A DNA stretch of 64,000 nucleotides, taken from positions 4,254,639 through 4,318,638 of the forward strand of contig CM026562.1 of the NCBI GenBank assembly GCA_015143295.1, given 5' to 3'. This document shows positions 20,861 through 32,999 of the stretch, in pieces. The stretch's first letter is position 1. Each line of letters begins with the position of its first letter. The notes under the pieces were generated by a model. It was given only the letters and a program-made list of their open reading frames with translations, was not told where the DNA came from and searched no databases. This DNA comes from Tetracentron sinense. Lineage: Eukaryota; Streptophyta; Magnoliopsida; Trochodendrales; Trochodendraceae. The translations under genes and the position numbers were made by a program.

Positions 20861-23800
20861 GATTCGATTTAGCTGTCACGATGTTGTCAGATAAATCATG
20901 GGTCTGCAAGCGAGGCTTTGTTGGTTAATTTCTACTTTCCTCTTGCTCTCTTGTTCTTTGCTTTTTGAAATTTCTGATTTTCCTTTCCTAGTTCATGAAT
21001 GATTTTAATTGGGAGGTTTGGAACAGGTAATGCTGCTTGTAATCTTCCATGAAACTACCACTGTTGGATATTTCCACTAGTTTTCTAGTATTTTATCTAT
21101 GTGATATGGCATGAGGAACCTCTAGCTTTTTTCCCCATTGCAGGAAAATTTTCTGTTATTTCATCTATTTATGTTGGTATCATAAAATGTTCAACTACCT
21201 GTATTCTGTCTTTGCAGTATGCCTTTGTTGTGTTGTGCATCTTATAGATTTACCTGGGATTGTATCCTTTTTCTCAGTTTATTTTGTTACTTGCATTTAT
21301 GTCATGCTTCCAACATTGTCCATGCTTCTATATTGTTTTTAACTCTAAGAAGGGATTATCAACAGTATAGTCTGCTTAACTTTCCAGTTCTTAAGCAACC
21401 TCATGATTTGGTTTCAGTGGTAACTGCTCAAGAATGGGAATATAATGTAATCAATTCCAAAATTCTCTTGGGCATTCCATAGTTTCTGAATTTTTCTCTT
21501 GGTCGCTTTCTCCTTCATTTTTCTATTTATTTCAAATGATTACATACCTGTATATGCACTTCAGAAACACACATGATACGCCGTAGACAAAATAACAATC
21601 GTCCTCTGTATTAGGCATATCGGTGACATATCCGCATCCACGGATCCATGAGTAAAATGAGCAACCCTATCAAGAGTCTCAAAATTCTCCAGGCTTTGAA
21701 ATTACCTTCCTAAGGATGTAGGCCTATTATTTTCTTCAACGCCAATTGACCTCTGCCTCTAATATCTACCTCTAATTATATGGGCATGGGAAGAGCTTGG
21801 GGTATTTTTTGGCCCAAAGTCTTGTGGAAAGAGTCAAAAGCTCCGTAATGCTCTAATCTGTCATACCTGGGCTTCAACTTTTACCTCTTGCGCAGTTTTG
21901 GAGTCTATAAATAGTTTCAAAAGTTCGTACTCTTGCTAGTGTGGATATAATGCAGATATTTTAGTAGGAAATTTCTCTTCCTTGTCACTCTTTAATTCAA
22001 CTCTCTTTTTTGGTGGCCATATTATCTTCTAAAACTTTATTTATACTTTGAGCAATTACATATGAAAAATGAGCACATTCGAGGGAATATAAGAAATAGG
22101 TGATATAATAAAGAAGAGTCAATCGAGATGGTTTGACCATGTATAAAATAATGCACCAGTGAGATTGAGCACCGTTTTTTTGGTCCAGTAACGTGCTTGA
22201 TGCATCTCTACACTGTTTAAGGATTTGGCTTAGTTTTTTGGTCTTTAAAGGCTTATTTTTTTCATGTTTACTTTACCTTGAAATGCTGAGAAGAGAAAAA
22301 GAAAAAGGGTCTATGGATGAAAAAACATCAACTTTAGAGTGTAGATTTAAGGAAATATGATGCTTGAGCTTCAAAAGGTGTAATTGTCCCATTATATATG
22401 CCCTTAAGTACGAGCCCCAAACATGACAGACAATGGTGCACCAGACTACCAGAGATTAATGTGGTCCATGGACCTCTTTACATGAAGATAATGTTGCCGA
22501 TAACTCAAAACGATGCATCTTGATCACTGTAAGGTTTCCAGTTCGAGAACATTTCATCTAATTTCTGAGTAGTGTGATTGAAGCACTTCATCAACAAGCA
22601 TCATGGTTGCTACACAATTTGTAACCACTTGAACTTTAAAACTTTACATGAATTTACGAATCGATGAGAAACCTTTCAATATAAATTCTTTACAAGGAAG
22701 ATAAAAGACGAGAAACCTGTTATGCCACTCCCTTTTATTTACTGATGCAGTCACTAATAAAGGATTGAGCATCATATAATGACACATGAGGAACACATAT
22801 TGCTGCTACGTACTACAAAGAGGATATGGAAAACATAAGAGAAAAGATTGAACAATGATGCCTTTCTCATCACTTGCTCTAGGTCATGTTCTTTTGTGTC
22901 CAAAAGTGTCAAAATGCAGTAATTTTGGTACCATATAAAACTTGTTAATTAGCTTTAATAACTAGACCAAGATTATGCCATTCAGACATGATTTGACAGA
23001 GTTATGGGTAAAATATGAATATGGTCCAGAATTATGTCCTGGTTTCTATTAGTTTGATATGTTTAGTTTCTTATACTTTCTTTATTGTCGAATAAATGAG
23101 GTTTAGAAAGTCATGGGCACTTTAGGTTACTGTATATTGTTTACAGAAAGATTTTGGTTTTTTATTAGGAGCCTTATTTTTTTTATTTGGGTCTTTTTCA
23201 TTCTAGAAGCCTTCTTCCAAGATAAGGAATTAGTAGTAGTTGTAGAAGGTATTTGATTTTGGAAAGTAGTTAGTTTTAGCAATTCATGGTTCTAGCCTAT
23301 TACTCAAAGTAGTAAATACTAAGGATGTTGCCCTATATATCTGTAAATCACCACATACTCTCTTGTTAGTGGAATGGAATAGAATTTGAGTATTCTTTTA
23401 GAGAAGGGTAATTCTTCGAGGAAGCTGTTTCCTGAAGATTGGATGTGATGCTCAATATGCATGTTTCTATGATGCTATGCTTGTATGAGGTGTGATGCTT
23501 CACATTTTATTAGTGTGATGCCAATCAACCATATACGGTAATATTCTCCTATCCGTTTTTGCTCTTTTGTCCACATACTACTTTGTCATGCATCATTTAC
23601 TGTCTTTATTCTTCTTCAACACTAGAAAATGAACTAACCATTCAATGGAATGACTCATGACTTTCTATTCAATATAGCCTGGCCAATAGAAGTGTTGACA
23701 TTCTAGGGTAGACCAAACAAAAAATAACAAATAAATAAAAATAAAATGTGATAAAATTCCTTGTGATAGCTTATAGATCTGAAGTAGCAGGCAACCAGCT

Positions 23801-24100
23801 ATCACTCAAGATCTTTTGTGAACCTATAGCCAGTTAATAAAAGGAATTAGCTGCTTCAAATCTACCAACCCAACAAAACACGTCTTACCAACCCTGCAAT
23901 CTGCATTAACTCCTAGCCTAGCAATGATTCCTTATGATCGTGCTCATTGCAACTTCGATGCTATTGTGGTGGTCGTTAGAGCCATTTCAGTTGTTTTTTC
24001 TTTTACATTTGGCAGTTCATTCACCATGCCACCCTCATTGCTATGTCGATCATGGTAATAACAATTTCTGAAACTGATACATATCGCCCCATATTTATCG
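20861..24100. other. 3' UTR of the AT-hook gene, then intergenic sequence
   Basis: The first few hundred bases are T-rich 3'-UTR-like sequence. Beyond about 21500 no supported gene was seen. Sequence near 23100-23450 (TTGCCCTATATATCTGTAAAT and a following G/A-rich stretch) has the look of an old LTR, but no ends or target duplication could be set. Confidence 0.45.
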
Positions 24101-24108
24101 GTTTCAGC

Positions 24109-25692
24109 TAGGGCTGTATTTGGGCCGGGCTTTTCCGGGCTTGGCCAAGCCCGGCTCGGCTTGGAAGGATTTGCTCTAGGCCCGAAAATCAAACTTAAAT
24201 GCGCGGCCCGAAGCTCAGCCCGAATTCAAATGCCTGGTTCAAAGATTGGCACGGCCCGAATTGATTCAAGCTCGAGCCGGGCTTGGCTTAGCTCGAGCTT
24301 GGCTTGAGGTTTAACCCAAAAAGTGCATTAAGTCCCTTTATAGGCCCAAACTCCCTCCAACGTTTTGTGCTTAACCAATGTGGGACTAAGTCCCTTTGCA
24401 TCTTCATCTCGAGTTCCTGTAGTTTCGACGATCTCAACCCGTTCTCGCCAGAATTTACGGTCACATGACTCATCTTTACCTTGAATAATGACTATTTTAG
24501 TCACCCTCTGTTTCTTCTCCTTTCTTCTCGTCGCCGCTACACATCCGCGCTTGTCGTCACCATTGAAGATCCAGTTGCCGGTAAAACAGACTCAAACCTA
24601 AGCTCTCGTCATTCTTCTTCTCTCTCTTTTCAAACCCCATTTCTTGTTTGTTTCTCAAAGACACACTCTGGTGATGGATTTTTAGGGTTTTTAGACACGA
24701 TTTTGTTCTCTCCCAAGTTCTAGGGTTCTTAATTTAGTCTACGGCAACGAAGAGGAGAAAGAAACACGACGGGAAACGAAGAAAAGGAAGAGGAAGAAAA
24801 ACAACTGCCATCCTTTGTCGAACCAAGTAGCTCCCAATCCCCAAATCTCTCTTTCTTTCTCAGTACCGTGTTCCCTCTCACGTAATTTCCTTGTTTTTTT
24901 TTTTGACCTAGAACTTGGAACGTACAGAACTACGTGAGCCATGTTCAAATACAGTGGCCAATTTGATGGATTTCCATCCATTCCTGATTTCTTAGAGGAA
25001 GATATTCCAGATGCTGAAGAAGCTCCCAGAAGCTTGAAGCTAAGGCCTTTGAATAAGGATCATAAAAAGAGGAAGACAATAGATGTATATGAACAAGGGC
25101 CAGAAGATAAGATGTCAAGTAAAGCAGAGGCCATGGCATCCGATCTGGTAGAAAATAGTGGTGCTAAGGTAATCATTGGAACGGCGTTGCAGCCTAAACG
25201 TATATCTCGAACCAAAAAAAAAGTTATCATTGGTAGAAGTGGCTATTTCCATGGATTCAACCGTGTGTTCCCGTGGGAGTTTTAGTCCCACATCGGGAAA
25301 AAACATAACTTCCTATGAAGGGTGACGATATAAAAGAGCAATGGGCCTTATGGTCTAGTGGGTTTTCCATTGTAAGCAAAGCCAAACCAAATGAGAGGCT
25401 GACTTTAATCTGCAAGCAAAGCCTAGTCATTTGAGATAACGAGTTTTAGCTAATTACTTTTTTTTATAATTTTTTTTTAAAATAATAATAATATTTTATA
25501 TTATATATATATATATTTAATAATATTTGAGCCGAGCCGCACAGGGGTTGGCCCGAGCTCGGCTTGATTGAGTTTTCGGCCTCTTTTTAGGCTTGGCTTG
25601 GCCCGTTTGAGCCTAAAATTTGGGCCGATCTCGTGCCAAACCGGGCCGAGCCGAGCCGCACCAACGGGCCAATCAGGCTTTGTGCAGCCCTA
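24109..25692. mobile_element. hAT-like nonautonomous element carrying gene-like sequence, 1,584 bp
   Basis: Ends TAGGGCTGTA and TGCAGCCCTA are inverted, and subterminal GGGCCGGGCTT/GAGCCGAGC-type sequences are rich in G+C on both sides. Flanks GTTTCAGC (24101-24108) and GTTTTAGT (25693-25700) match at 6 of 8 bases, both differences being C/T. No transposase is present. The interior 24481-25285 is different in character and contains a leader-like stretch followed by a coding-like ORF, suggesting capture of host sequence. Confidence 0.65.
24941..25285 (+). pseudogene. Gene fragment inside the hAT-like element, 114 aa open
   Basis: The ORF opens with MFKYSGQFDGFPSIPDFLEE and continues with acidic and Lys-rich stretches (for example KDHKKRKT). 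It is preceded by a CT-rich leader-like region from about 24481. I do not recognise the family. After roughly residue 90 it runs into element sequence, ending just before TTTTAGTCCCACATCGGG, so the C-terminus is probably chimeric. It may be a promoter plus first exon copied from a host gene elsewhere; the alternative is a small resident gene. No second exon is identifiable. Confidence 0.4.
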
Positions 25693-25912
25693 GTTTTAGT
25701 CAGGTCCTATCCGATATTTACATTTTTTTTATAAAAGTGTTATAATACTCGTCCAAAACTAATATGTATCAGATGAGTCTTGCGTATATATGGGTTATTC
25801 TCATACAGTCATGCCCAACACTATAAAAATCTCTACCACCAACCTTACACTCAGTCACATAGAGATGGTGATGGCTACCCATTATTCTATGTGGATTTAG
25901 ACTTAAATAGTT

Positions 25913-26128
25913 TTTTTTTTTGGTATAGATAAGGGAACACTAAACACACACACACCCACGATCAGACCTAAGGTAACCGCCAAGGTGCCATAAGATTAAA
26001 CCCACGCACTCACTCCAAAATGGTCTGACTGATGGAGTTGTGGACCCCTATGCACCTTTGCGAAGTCTAGTACTCAGCCGAGTGGGACTATAAGGGGACA
26101 ATAACACCTAGCCGCAAGCGGATTTGTT
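25913..26128 (-). mobile_element. Probable SINE, minus strand, ~216 bp
   Basis: A poly-T run starts at 25911, and the unit is bounded by the 11-bp duplication CTTAAATAGTT (25902-25912 and 26129-26139). On the minus strand GTGGGTTTAATCTTATGG resembles a B box. The long duplication and tail support retroposition; the SINE family is not known. Confidence 0.6.
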
Positions 26129-26139
26129 CTTAAATAGTT

Positions 26140-27195
26140 AACAACCTACATTTTATCTTTTTCTTATTTAATTGTTCTATTTATTTATTTGATTGGTTTA
26201 TTAGTTATTTATATTTCCATTCATTGTGTAATTGGAATTGTGTTTGCTACTATCTTTGAGTTGTTATTAGTTATTTTGTAATTTAATTGCCTACTGTACG
26301 TATTTACTGCCTATATTTCTACAATTCTACTTGGTCTTCCTAGTGCCTTATTTTATTTTATTTATCAATTTAAATTGATTTTTTGGATTTTTTCTGACAA
26401 ACAAAATTGTATCGTCCGAAACTAATACGTATCGGTTTTTTGTTGGGACAATGGGACTGATACAATCCCCAAAACCATAGATTTAATCCTTGATGTCGAT
26501 GCTAATGGTGCCTTTGTCACTTATGATAGTTGTGGGAGTCATTTCATTTTTTTCCTTTTACATCTGCCAGTTCATGCACCAAGTGACATTAGCCTGAGGC
26601 TGAGAAGGTACACATGTAATATTTGATTCTCCTTATTACAATAGTAGGTGAAACTACATGAGATCTAATAAATATGTTGTGTTGATGAGTGATGACATAC
26701 CACACTACTCTTATAAGGTCAAGGAACCTTCCTCCCATTTCAATAGACATACAAGGACATTGGCAGATTATTTTTATCAATTGCAATCCAACCATACCTT
26801 TGAGTTATCTGACTTACATGATCAAACAACTCAAAGATATCAATCAAGCAGCTCCTTAAATCCCGTTGAAAGTAATGACAGTCTCTTGACCACAATGTGT
26901 CCACAAACCATATTCCACTTGATCAATCTTCACAATAACTCAACGGAGTCCTAAACCATAGCAGGGCAACTGGACTCTTGCATCACTCTGCAACCATGCG
27001 AGTTGGATTAGTTCTAGTGTCTTTTGTTGAATTAATCCTTCGATTTGGTTTTTCTAACTACTAGGTGGGTAAATGTTTTTCATTGGGAAGCTTAAGTATT
27101 TTGTAACAATGACTGTTTATTTGATCAAACAAGAGATTAATAACTCACAAATCATCATTCACTTAGGAAGTGCTAGCACATTGTGGGGAATGACC
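26140..27195. other. Unassigned AT-rich stretch
   Basis: Nothing supported. The ORF at 26658-26954 (98 aa) has no recognisable domain and no splice context. Confidence 0.5.
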
Positions 27196-27418
27196 TTTTG
27201 CAGGTATTCCATGAATTTCACTCTTCCAATACCTTTGATGCGGTCCTTAATAGTAATTTCCTTGTCCTCATTCCAAAAGTAGCTGGCACCCAACAGATTA
27301 ATGAATTTCGACCAATTAGCCTAGTGGGGGAGCGCATACAAAATTCTAGCTAAAGTGCTAGAAACTCATCTGAAAACGATCATGGACTCTAGTCATTTCT
27401 CCTTTTCAATGCGCTTTC

Positions 27419-27982
27419 GTGGGAGGAAGGCAAATTCTGGATGGGCCTCTCATTGCAAACAAATGCATCGAGGACCGTCTGCGAAAGGGGGAGCCGGGCC
27501 TCCTTTTCAAAACCGATCTAGAAAAGGCTTATGACCACATCAATTGGGATTTTTTGGAATATATTTTGAGGATGAGATTTGGCATTAAATGGAGGGCGTG
27601 GATGAGATCATGATTTGGGTATGTTAGGTTTTATGTGCTTAATAATGGCTCACCACATTGATACTTCAAGAGCTCTCAAGGCCTTCGTCAAGGGGATCCT
27701 CTCTCTCCCCATCTCTTCATCATTGTCTCGGAGGCCTTGAGTAGAATGATGCAGAGAGCTTCGCCCACAATTTGGGAAGGCTTCAACATAGGTCGTGAAA
27801 ACTTTCACATATCCCATCTGCAATTTGCGGACGACACTATTCTATTTTGTGAACCATCTTGTACGAAATTTACTCTTGTCAGGTGCCTCTTCCGCTGCTT
27901 TAAGCAGTATCGGGATTGTGTATCAATTTCGGAAAGAGTGTCTTGTTCGAAGTGGGGGAGGTTACTAACCTGGGCGAGCTGA
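27419..27982 (+). pseudogene. LINE reverse-transcriptase domain fragments
   Basis: Two open segments (27419-27613 and 27737-27982) in different frames carry the palm-domain motifs of non-LTR reverse transcriptase: GRQILDG, LEKAYD(H) and FADDT. Together they cover the fingers-palm region but are split by a frameshift and stops. Confidence 0.8.
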
Positions 27983-28694
27983 CAACTTGTCTTGGATGTA
28001 GAACGGGAAGCCTTCCGACCACATACATAGGCCTCCCACTGGGTGCACGGTTTAAAGCAAAATCGGTCTAGATCCCTGTCATAGATAGGTTTTCCTTAAG
28101 CGGGACTTCTTATGGAATGAGCGAGTAGATTCCTGTAAGTACCACTTGGTAGATTGGAAAACCATATCCTTAAATTCCCTATCTAAGAGAGATGGTGGGT
28201 TCAGTATTTATCCTATTATCCTATTAGGTAGGCTAACAAAGCACTTCTAGGCAAGTGGCTATGGAGGTTTGGGGAGGAGGAGGGTAGCCTGTGGAGGGCA
28301 GTGATAGAGGCTAGGCTTGGTTCATTGAATAGGTGGCAGCCTAGGCTTGGGCAAGGTCCTATGGGGGTTGGGGTCTAGAAGGCTATAGTGCAGGGGTGGG
28401 AGGATTTCCTTAAGTTCACCCGCCTCAAGGTGGGCAACGGTGAGAACATAAACTTTTGGAATGACCCTTGGTGTGGTCACTCCCCTCTCAAACAATCATA
28501 AGGAGGAATCGGCTACTGAGTATTTGGTCTAGCGCAATGGAATGTCAGTGTGGACAGCCCAATTGTAGCGTAATGTACTAGATTGGGAGCTTCAGGACCT
28601 TCTGAGGTTACTATCCTAAATTCAGCAGGTTCACCCAAATCCACTCATCAGGGATAGTCGAGTCTGGTCATTAGACAACAATGGGTGGTTCTCA

Positions 28695-28955
28695 ATGAGA
28701 TCTATTTTGTATGCCTTGCAAACTGGGCCGAGTATCCTTTTTCCTCAACAGGCTGTGTGGTTCTCGTCGATTCCTTCTAAGGTATCATTTTTCTTGTGGA
28801 CCGTGGTTTTAGATAAAATCTTAACGAGCAATCACCTTATGCATAGAGGGTGGTGTTTGGCTAACAGGTGCTTCATGTGCTTTTCAGCAGCGGAATCAGT
28901 TGATCATCTATTATCGCACTGCCCGGTGGCGGGAGAGGTTTGGTCCTATTTCTAA
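28695..28955 (+). pseudogene. LINE zf-RVT zinc-binding domain fragment
   Basis: An open 86-aa segment with VWFSSIPSKVSFFLWTVVLD, then CFMC and HLLSHCPV: the Cys/His pattern typical of the zf-RVT domain at the C-terminus of plant LINE ORF2. Confidence 0.75.
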
Positions 28956-29390
28956 CTCACCTTTGTATCCCTTGGATCTTTCCCCGATCCTTTCAAAACT
29001 TCTTATCTTTTTGGCTCACAAAGCCGCTTCCAGGTCAGTAGGAGTGGTTGGCCTTTCCTCCCAGGGGCAATAGCATGGTTCCTCTAGAAGGATAGAAACA
29101 TGAGGGTTTTCAAGGACAGATCCTTACCCATTCCCTGCATTCATGCTTGGGCTTGCCATCTAGTTTCAGTTTGGGCCTCCACAAGGGATGTCAGGGGAGA
29201 CCCTTGGGGAGACATTTTTACCACATAACACATGTGGATACAGCTGGGGTTTTCTCTCTTTATCTAAGTTTTCATTGTTGTTAAATTCTCTTTCCCCCTC
29301 CTCCTTGGTTTACTATTGGTGAACCTTGATTTGTATCCTTTTTTCCTTTCTCTTAATATTATTTGCGATTTACCGATAAAAAAAAAAGTA

Positions 29391-30975
29391 TAAAGAAGAA
29401 TGAAGAAAACCTCATGTTAATGATCAAAAAAGAAAAATTTATGTTGTAAATAATTTAAATCATGTAGTGAAAATTGGCTGTTATTTTCATAAATCTATAA
29501 CAAAGTATCGATGAGGCTTACCTTAAACAATGTACTAAAAAGAAAAGAAGAAAGACTTCCCTGCATCAATCATCAATAGCTGCTCCGCATCACTTGATGC
29601 AGCCCAAATATAATAATTGCATTTCATTGGAAAAATGACCTAGTACAAACTGTCTTCTTTGAGACTCAGCTTGAGTCATGAACAGGGATCAAACCGAGTA
29701 AGTCCTACTCTAATCAACCTTAGAAGCTTTACCTTTAAATTATGCATAATAGTCAACTGTCTTCTAGGTTAAGGCTCAGGTTACTGGTGTCATGAGAGAA
29801 GATAAGAAACCAATTGGTAGCTTTTCTGCAAGTAATTGGAAAAGATATTTGTTCTTATGGACTAATCAAAACTGAATTAGGATTGGAAGCTAATGAAGGA
29901 AAATCATTGGATGAACCTAACAACTGGTGTTCATTACTACTTTGCTTCCTTTGTAGGCTGGTTTTAAACCTGTAATCTCAATGCTCTGAATCAGAATGTT
30001 ACTCAGTTCTAATATTAGTATTTACCCGCATACTGCCATCACAGTCTGTGATCTTAAGGGTCAGTTCTTCGTGATTTTCGAAGATCACACTGGGAACTTG
30101 TAAGTCGTAATTCAGAAGGCTCCAAGATACATGGTAACCTTAAATCATTTAGTTTTAAAAGCTACTTATGAATATGATTAATTGATTCGGTTCTGTTTAT
30201 TTTGCATTTCTTGGAAGTTATGTAATGAAGTTCATGAAATCTGAACTGTTACTGATCAAAGTTGTATACAGACAGACGTCTTTAGAATAGTTGAGTGACT
30301 TGGATCAAGCAAAAAACATAAAAGAACAAAAAGAAAAGAAAAAGGTCATCAAGTTGGACCAAGCAAGCTGGAATCAATAGCAAAAGAGGCTAAGGATCAG
30401 AACATTTAAGTTGCTATTTTAAATTGAACATCTATCAAAAGAATGCTAAGCTTGGAACAGCTTTTGATGATATGGATATGTTCACTTTTTAAAAGAGTTT
30501 TAGGCAACTATATGTATGTTAAATTAATATTCGCAAGATGACAGATTCCTAAACTGGGCCAAGTCTGACAGTGTTGATACCACGGGCCTAGGTTCATAAC
30601 CCTTCTCGGCCCAATAACCAGTACTAGCTTGTGTATCTAACAAAGAAATTGTAAAAGACTCTGAGTTTGTGGCATGAAATAATGGTGTTTTGATTAGTTG
30701 TTAATGGATTGATAGCTTATTCCCTTTTTTTTTTTTTGATGATATAGTCAATTAGGTTGTCTTTCTTCCCAACCGATCTTGCATCTGAGCTGTGAATGTA
30801 TGTTCAGTGGATCATGCAAAAATTACAGCCTCTTCCTACATCTTGCCAAAGCGCGGTTATAGCACCTCAAGAAGGTTTAATGGCACCTTAACTAAGTCAA
30901 CCTTAAAAACAGAGTTGATCAAGTACTTGTTAAAAGTGTTTCATGTCACTCAACCAGCATAGTCTACTTACTGAC
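29391..30975. other. Unassigned intergenic stretch
   Basis: No gene or element boundary supported. Confidence 0.5.
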
Positions 30976-30979
30976 TCTT

Positions 30980-31049
30980 CATCTCATTAAGGCCTTTATA
31001 TGAGCACCAAACTCCATCTCATTAAGGCCTTTATATGAGCACCAAACTC
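30980..31049. repeat. Perfect 35-bp tandem duplication
   Basis: CATCTCATTAAGGCCTTTAT... (35 bp) occurs twice back to back at 30980-31014 and 31015-31049 with no difference, so the event is recent or an assembly artefact. Confidence 0.9.
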
Positions 31050-31384
31050 CATTATTGATCGATACTCAAACCATCTACATGATTATGATCACAGTAGCCA
31101 ATGCTGATTTTTCTGTCATGTTACCCTTCAACAGGAGCAAGATTTAATCATGTTTAGTCAAAATACTGCATTTTGATAAACTGGAAAGGCAACAATTATA
31201 AGTTCCAACATCTCTTATCGCTCCTCTTTATTGAATGGAAGATTTATTTCTGCTATTTGGGTTTAAAACTAACATCCATGTATCATAAAGATGTTGTAAA
31301 CCGGTCTGAATGTCGTGAGTCATTGTTTGTTTCATTTTCATGATTAATGTGACCTTATGGAATGAAGAACTAAGATGATCTTCT

Positions 31385-31870
31385 TCTATTGCACTTGAAT
31401 AACCTTTTTACAAGAGATAAATATTGTGCTGCTACAATTTTTTGGCTGCATATATATTTCCAGGATGCCATATTCTATATTCACCAGTAAAATCTTTGCA
31501 AAACACAAGACTTCCTCAAAAATACAGTAAGCTTAGAACTATCAACTGAAGTGTTACAATGTAAATTGAGTTTGCATTTTAGTCTCGTGTTATTTTGGGA
31601 TTTTATCCTCGTTCTTTCTGTTGCACCCTCTTCTATTGTGCACTTAAAACACCCTTTTTAGCAGATACATTTTTATTTTGTTGCTACATTTTTTGGCAGC
31701 ATATATTCACAGTATGCCATTTTCTATATTTGCCAGTAATTTCTTTGCAAAACACAGGCTACCTCATAAATACAGTAAGTTTAGAACTATGAATTGAAGT
31801 GTTACGATGTAAATTGAGTTATGCATTTTAGCCTTTTATGATTTAGGGTTTTATTCTCATTATTTCTTTT
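31385..31870. repeat. Diverged ~240-bp tandem duplication
   Basis: Segments about 31385-31620 and 31635-31870 align throughout: TTTTTTGGC(T/A)GCATATAT, CTTTGCAAAACACA, ATACAGTAAG(C/T)TTAGAACTAT and GAAGTGTTAC(A/G)ATGTAAATTG recur in order at ~240-bp spacing. Confidence 0.8.
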
Positions 31871-32579
31871 GGCGGGAATTGGGTTGAGCATCTCTATCTT
31901 TGCAAGCAGAGACAGTCTCATAAGGTTGTTGATGGTTTTCTCAGGAAGAAAGATTTTCCATGGCCTCTGTTTGATAATCACTTACAATTGGATTCTGTGA
32001 CTCAGATATTTTTTTCTATATACATTTTCTGAAATTGTTGTGGTGAAGACTGAAAGAAGAAGAAAAGAAATTAACATGATTAATACTTCAGAAAGTCGGG
32101 TATGGTTTAAGTTACAGACAAAGCATGTATTATCTGGATTTGGCTTAACCTCATTACCCCATGAAAGAATCTATTGTTGCTTTGCTGATGATGTGGGATT
32201 GATATGACTTGGAATGCAAACAAGCAGAATAATTTCAGGAAGGATGATGGATTTCAGTACTACCCCACTTGTGAATTTGAGGTGTCTGTTTCTTTTGGAT
32301 TTTTGAACTTTATGAGACCCTGGAACAGGGAAGATTGACAGGTTCTTCTAATGGGGTCCTGAGTACTCTTTTGAAGAATCTGAACCACAGGTTAATAATG
32401 AACTGGGGATAATGAGGACCCGACATGACTGCTGTTCTAATGGTTCAACCAAAACTGACAGAAATTGGTAAGATCCAAATTTAAAAACTTGTAAAACCAG
32501 TTCAGCCACTGCAGCTTGCCAGGTTGACTAGCTTCCTTGCTGCCCCGACCGATCATTTTTAGTCTTCTTCAACATCATC

Positions 32580-32885
32580 AGTATCTTGTTTCAATTACTT
32601 GGGGTTGGCAACAGGAATTATGATGACATTCTAGTCCATCTCCATCATCTTTTTAGAGCCTTTAGCTTATAGTTACGGGAATGTGTACATGGTGGGATGA
32701 TTGTTTTTTGGACGCTTCTCAGGAAGTTTGCTTACGTCTCATTTAGTGACCAAGAGGGTTATGTATATGTATGTTGGACGTGATGAGATAGGCTCGAGTT
32801 TACAGTGTACCTTGGGTTGAAACATAAGGACCTTACTCTATAAATATCTATCATGTAAGACAAAATTGAAGGTATGATTGCTCGT
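32580..32885. repeat. Dispersed repeat related to 42985-43215 and 40860-41000
   Basis: CTTGGGGTTGGCAACA(G) near 32600 recurs at 40899. CTCATTTAGTGACCAAGAGG near 32737 and the following ~150 bp resemble 43050-43215 (CTCATTTAGTGGTCAAGGGG ... AAGGTATGATTG). Element type unknown. Confidence 0.5.
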
Positions 32886-32999
32886 ATTAATGAATGCCTC
32901 TATAGTTTAATTGCTCATACTATATCTCATGTAAGACATTATTATGCATTAGCTTCCACCAACTTATTCATTCTCAATAACTTCCTTAAGGGCCCGAAA

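Larger units (their letters stand above)
27200..29390 (+). mobile_element. 5'-truncated, decayed LINE (L1-like) remnant
   Basis: Reverse-transcriptase pieces are in order: FHESNTFDAVLNSNFLVLIP near 27207, GGRQILDGPLIANK at 27422 followed by FKTDLEKAYDHINWDFLEYI, then HLQFADDTILFC near 27815 with the catalytic ADD. The C-terminal zf-RVT finger follows at 28740-28955 (PSKVSFFLW; CFMCFSAAESVDHLLSHCPV). The 3' end TTACCGATAAAAAAAAAA at 29374-29388 is the same tail as LINE-B (48771). Several frameshifts and stops make it inactive. No target duplication was identified. Confidence 0.8.

Noticed and set aside
23060-23460. Possible solo LTR
   Set aside because: LTR-like composition, but no TG...CA pair with a target duplication could be found.
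26658-26954. 98-aa ORF as a gene
   Set aside because: No recognisable motif, AT-rich surroundings, no splice or UTR context.
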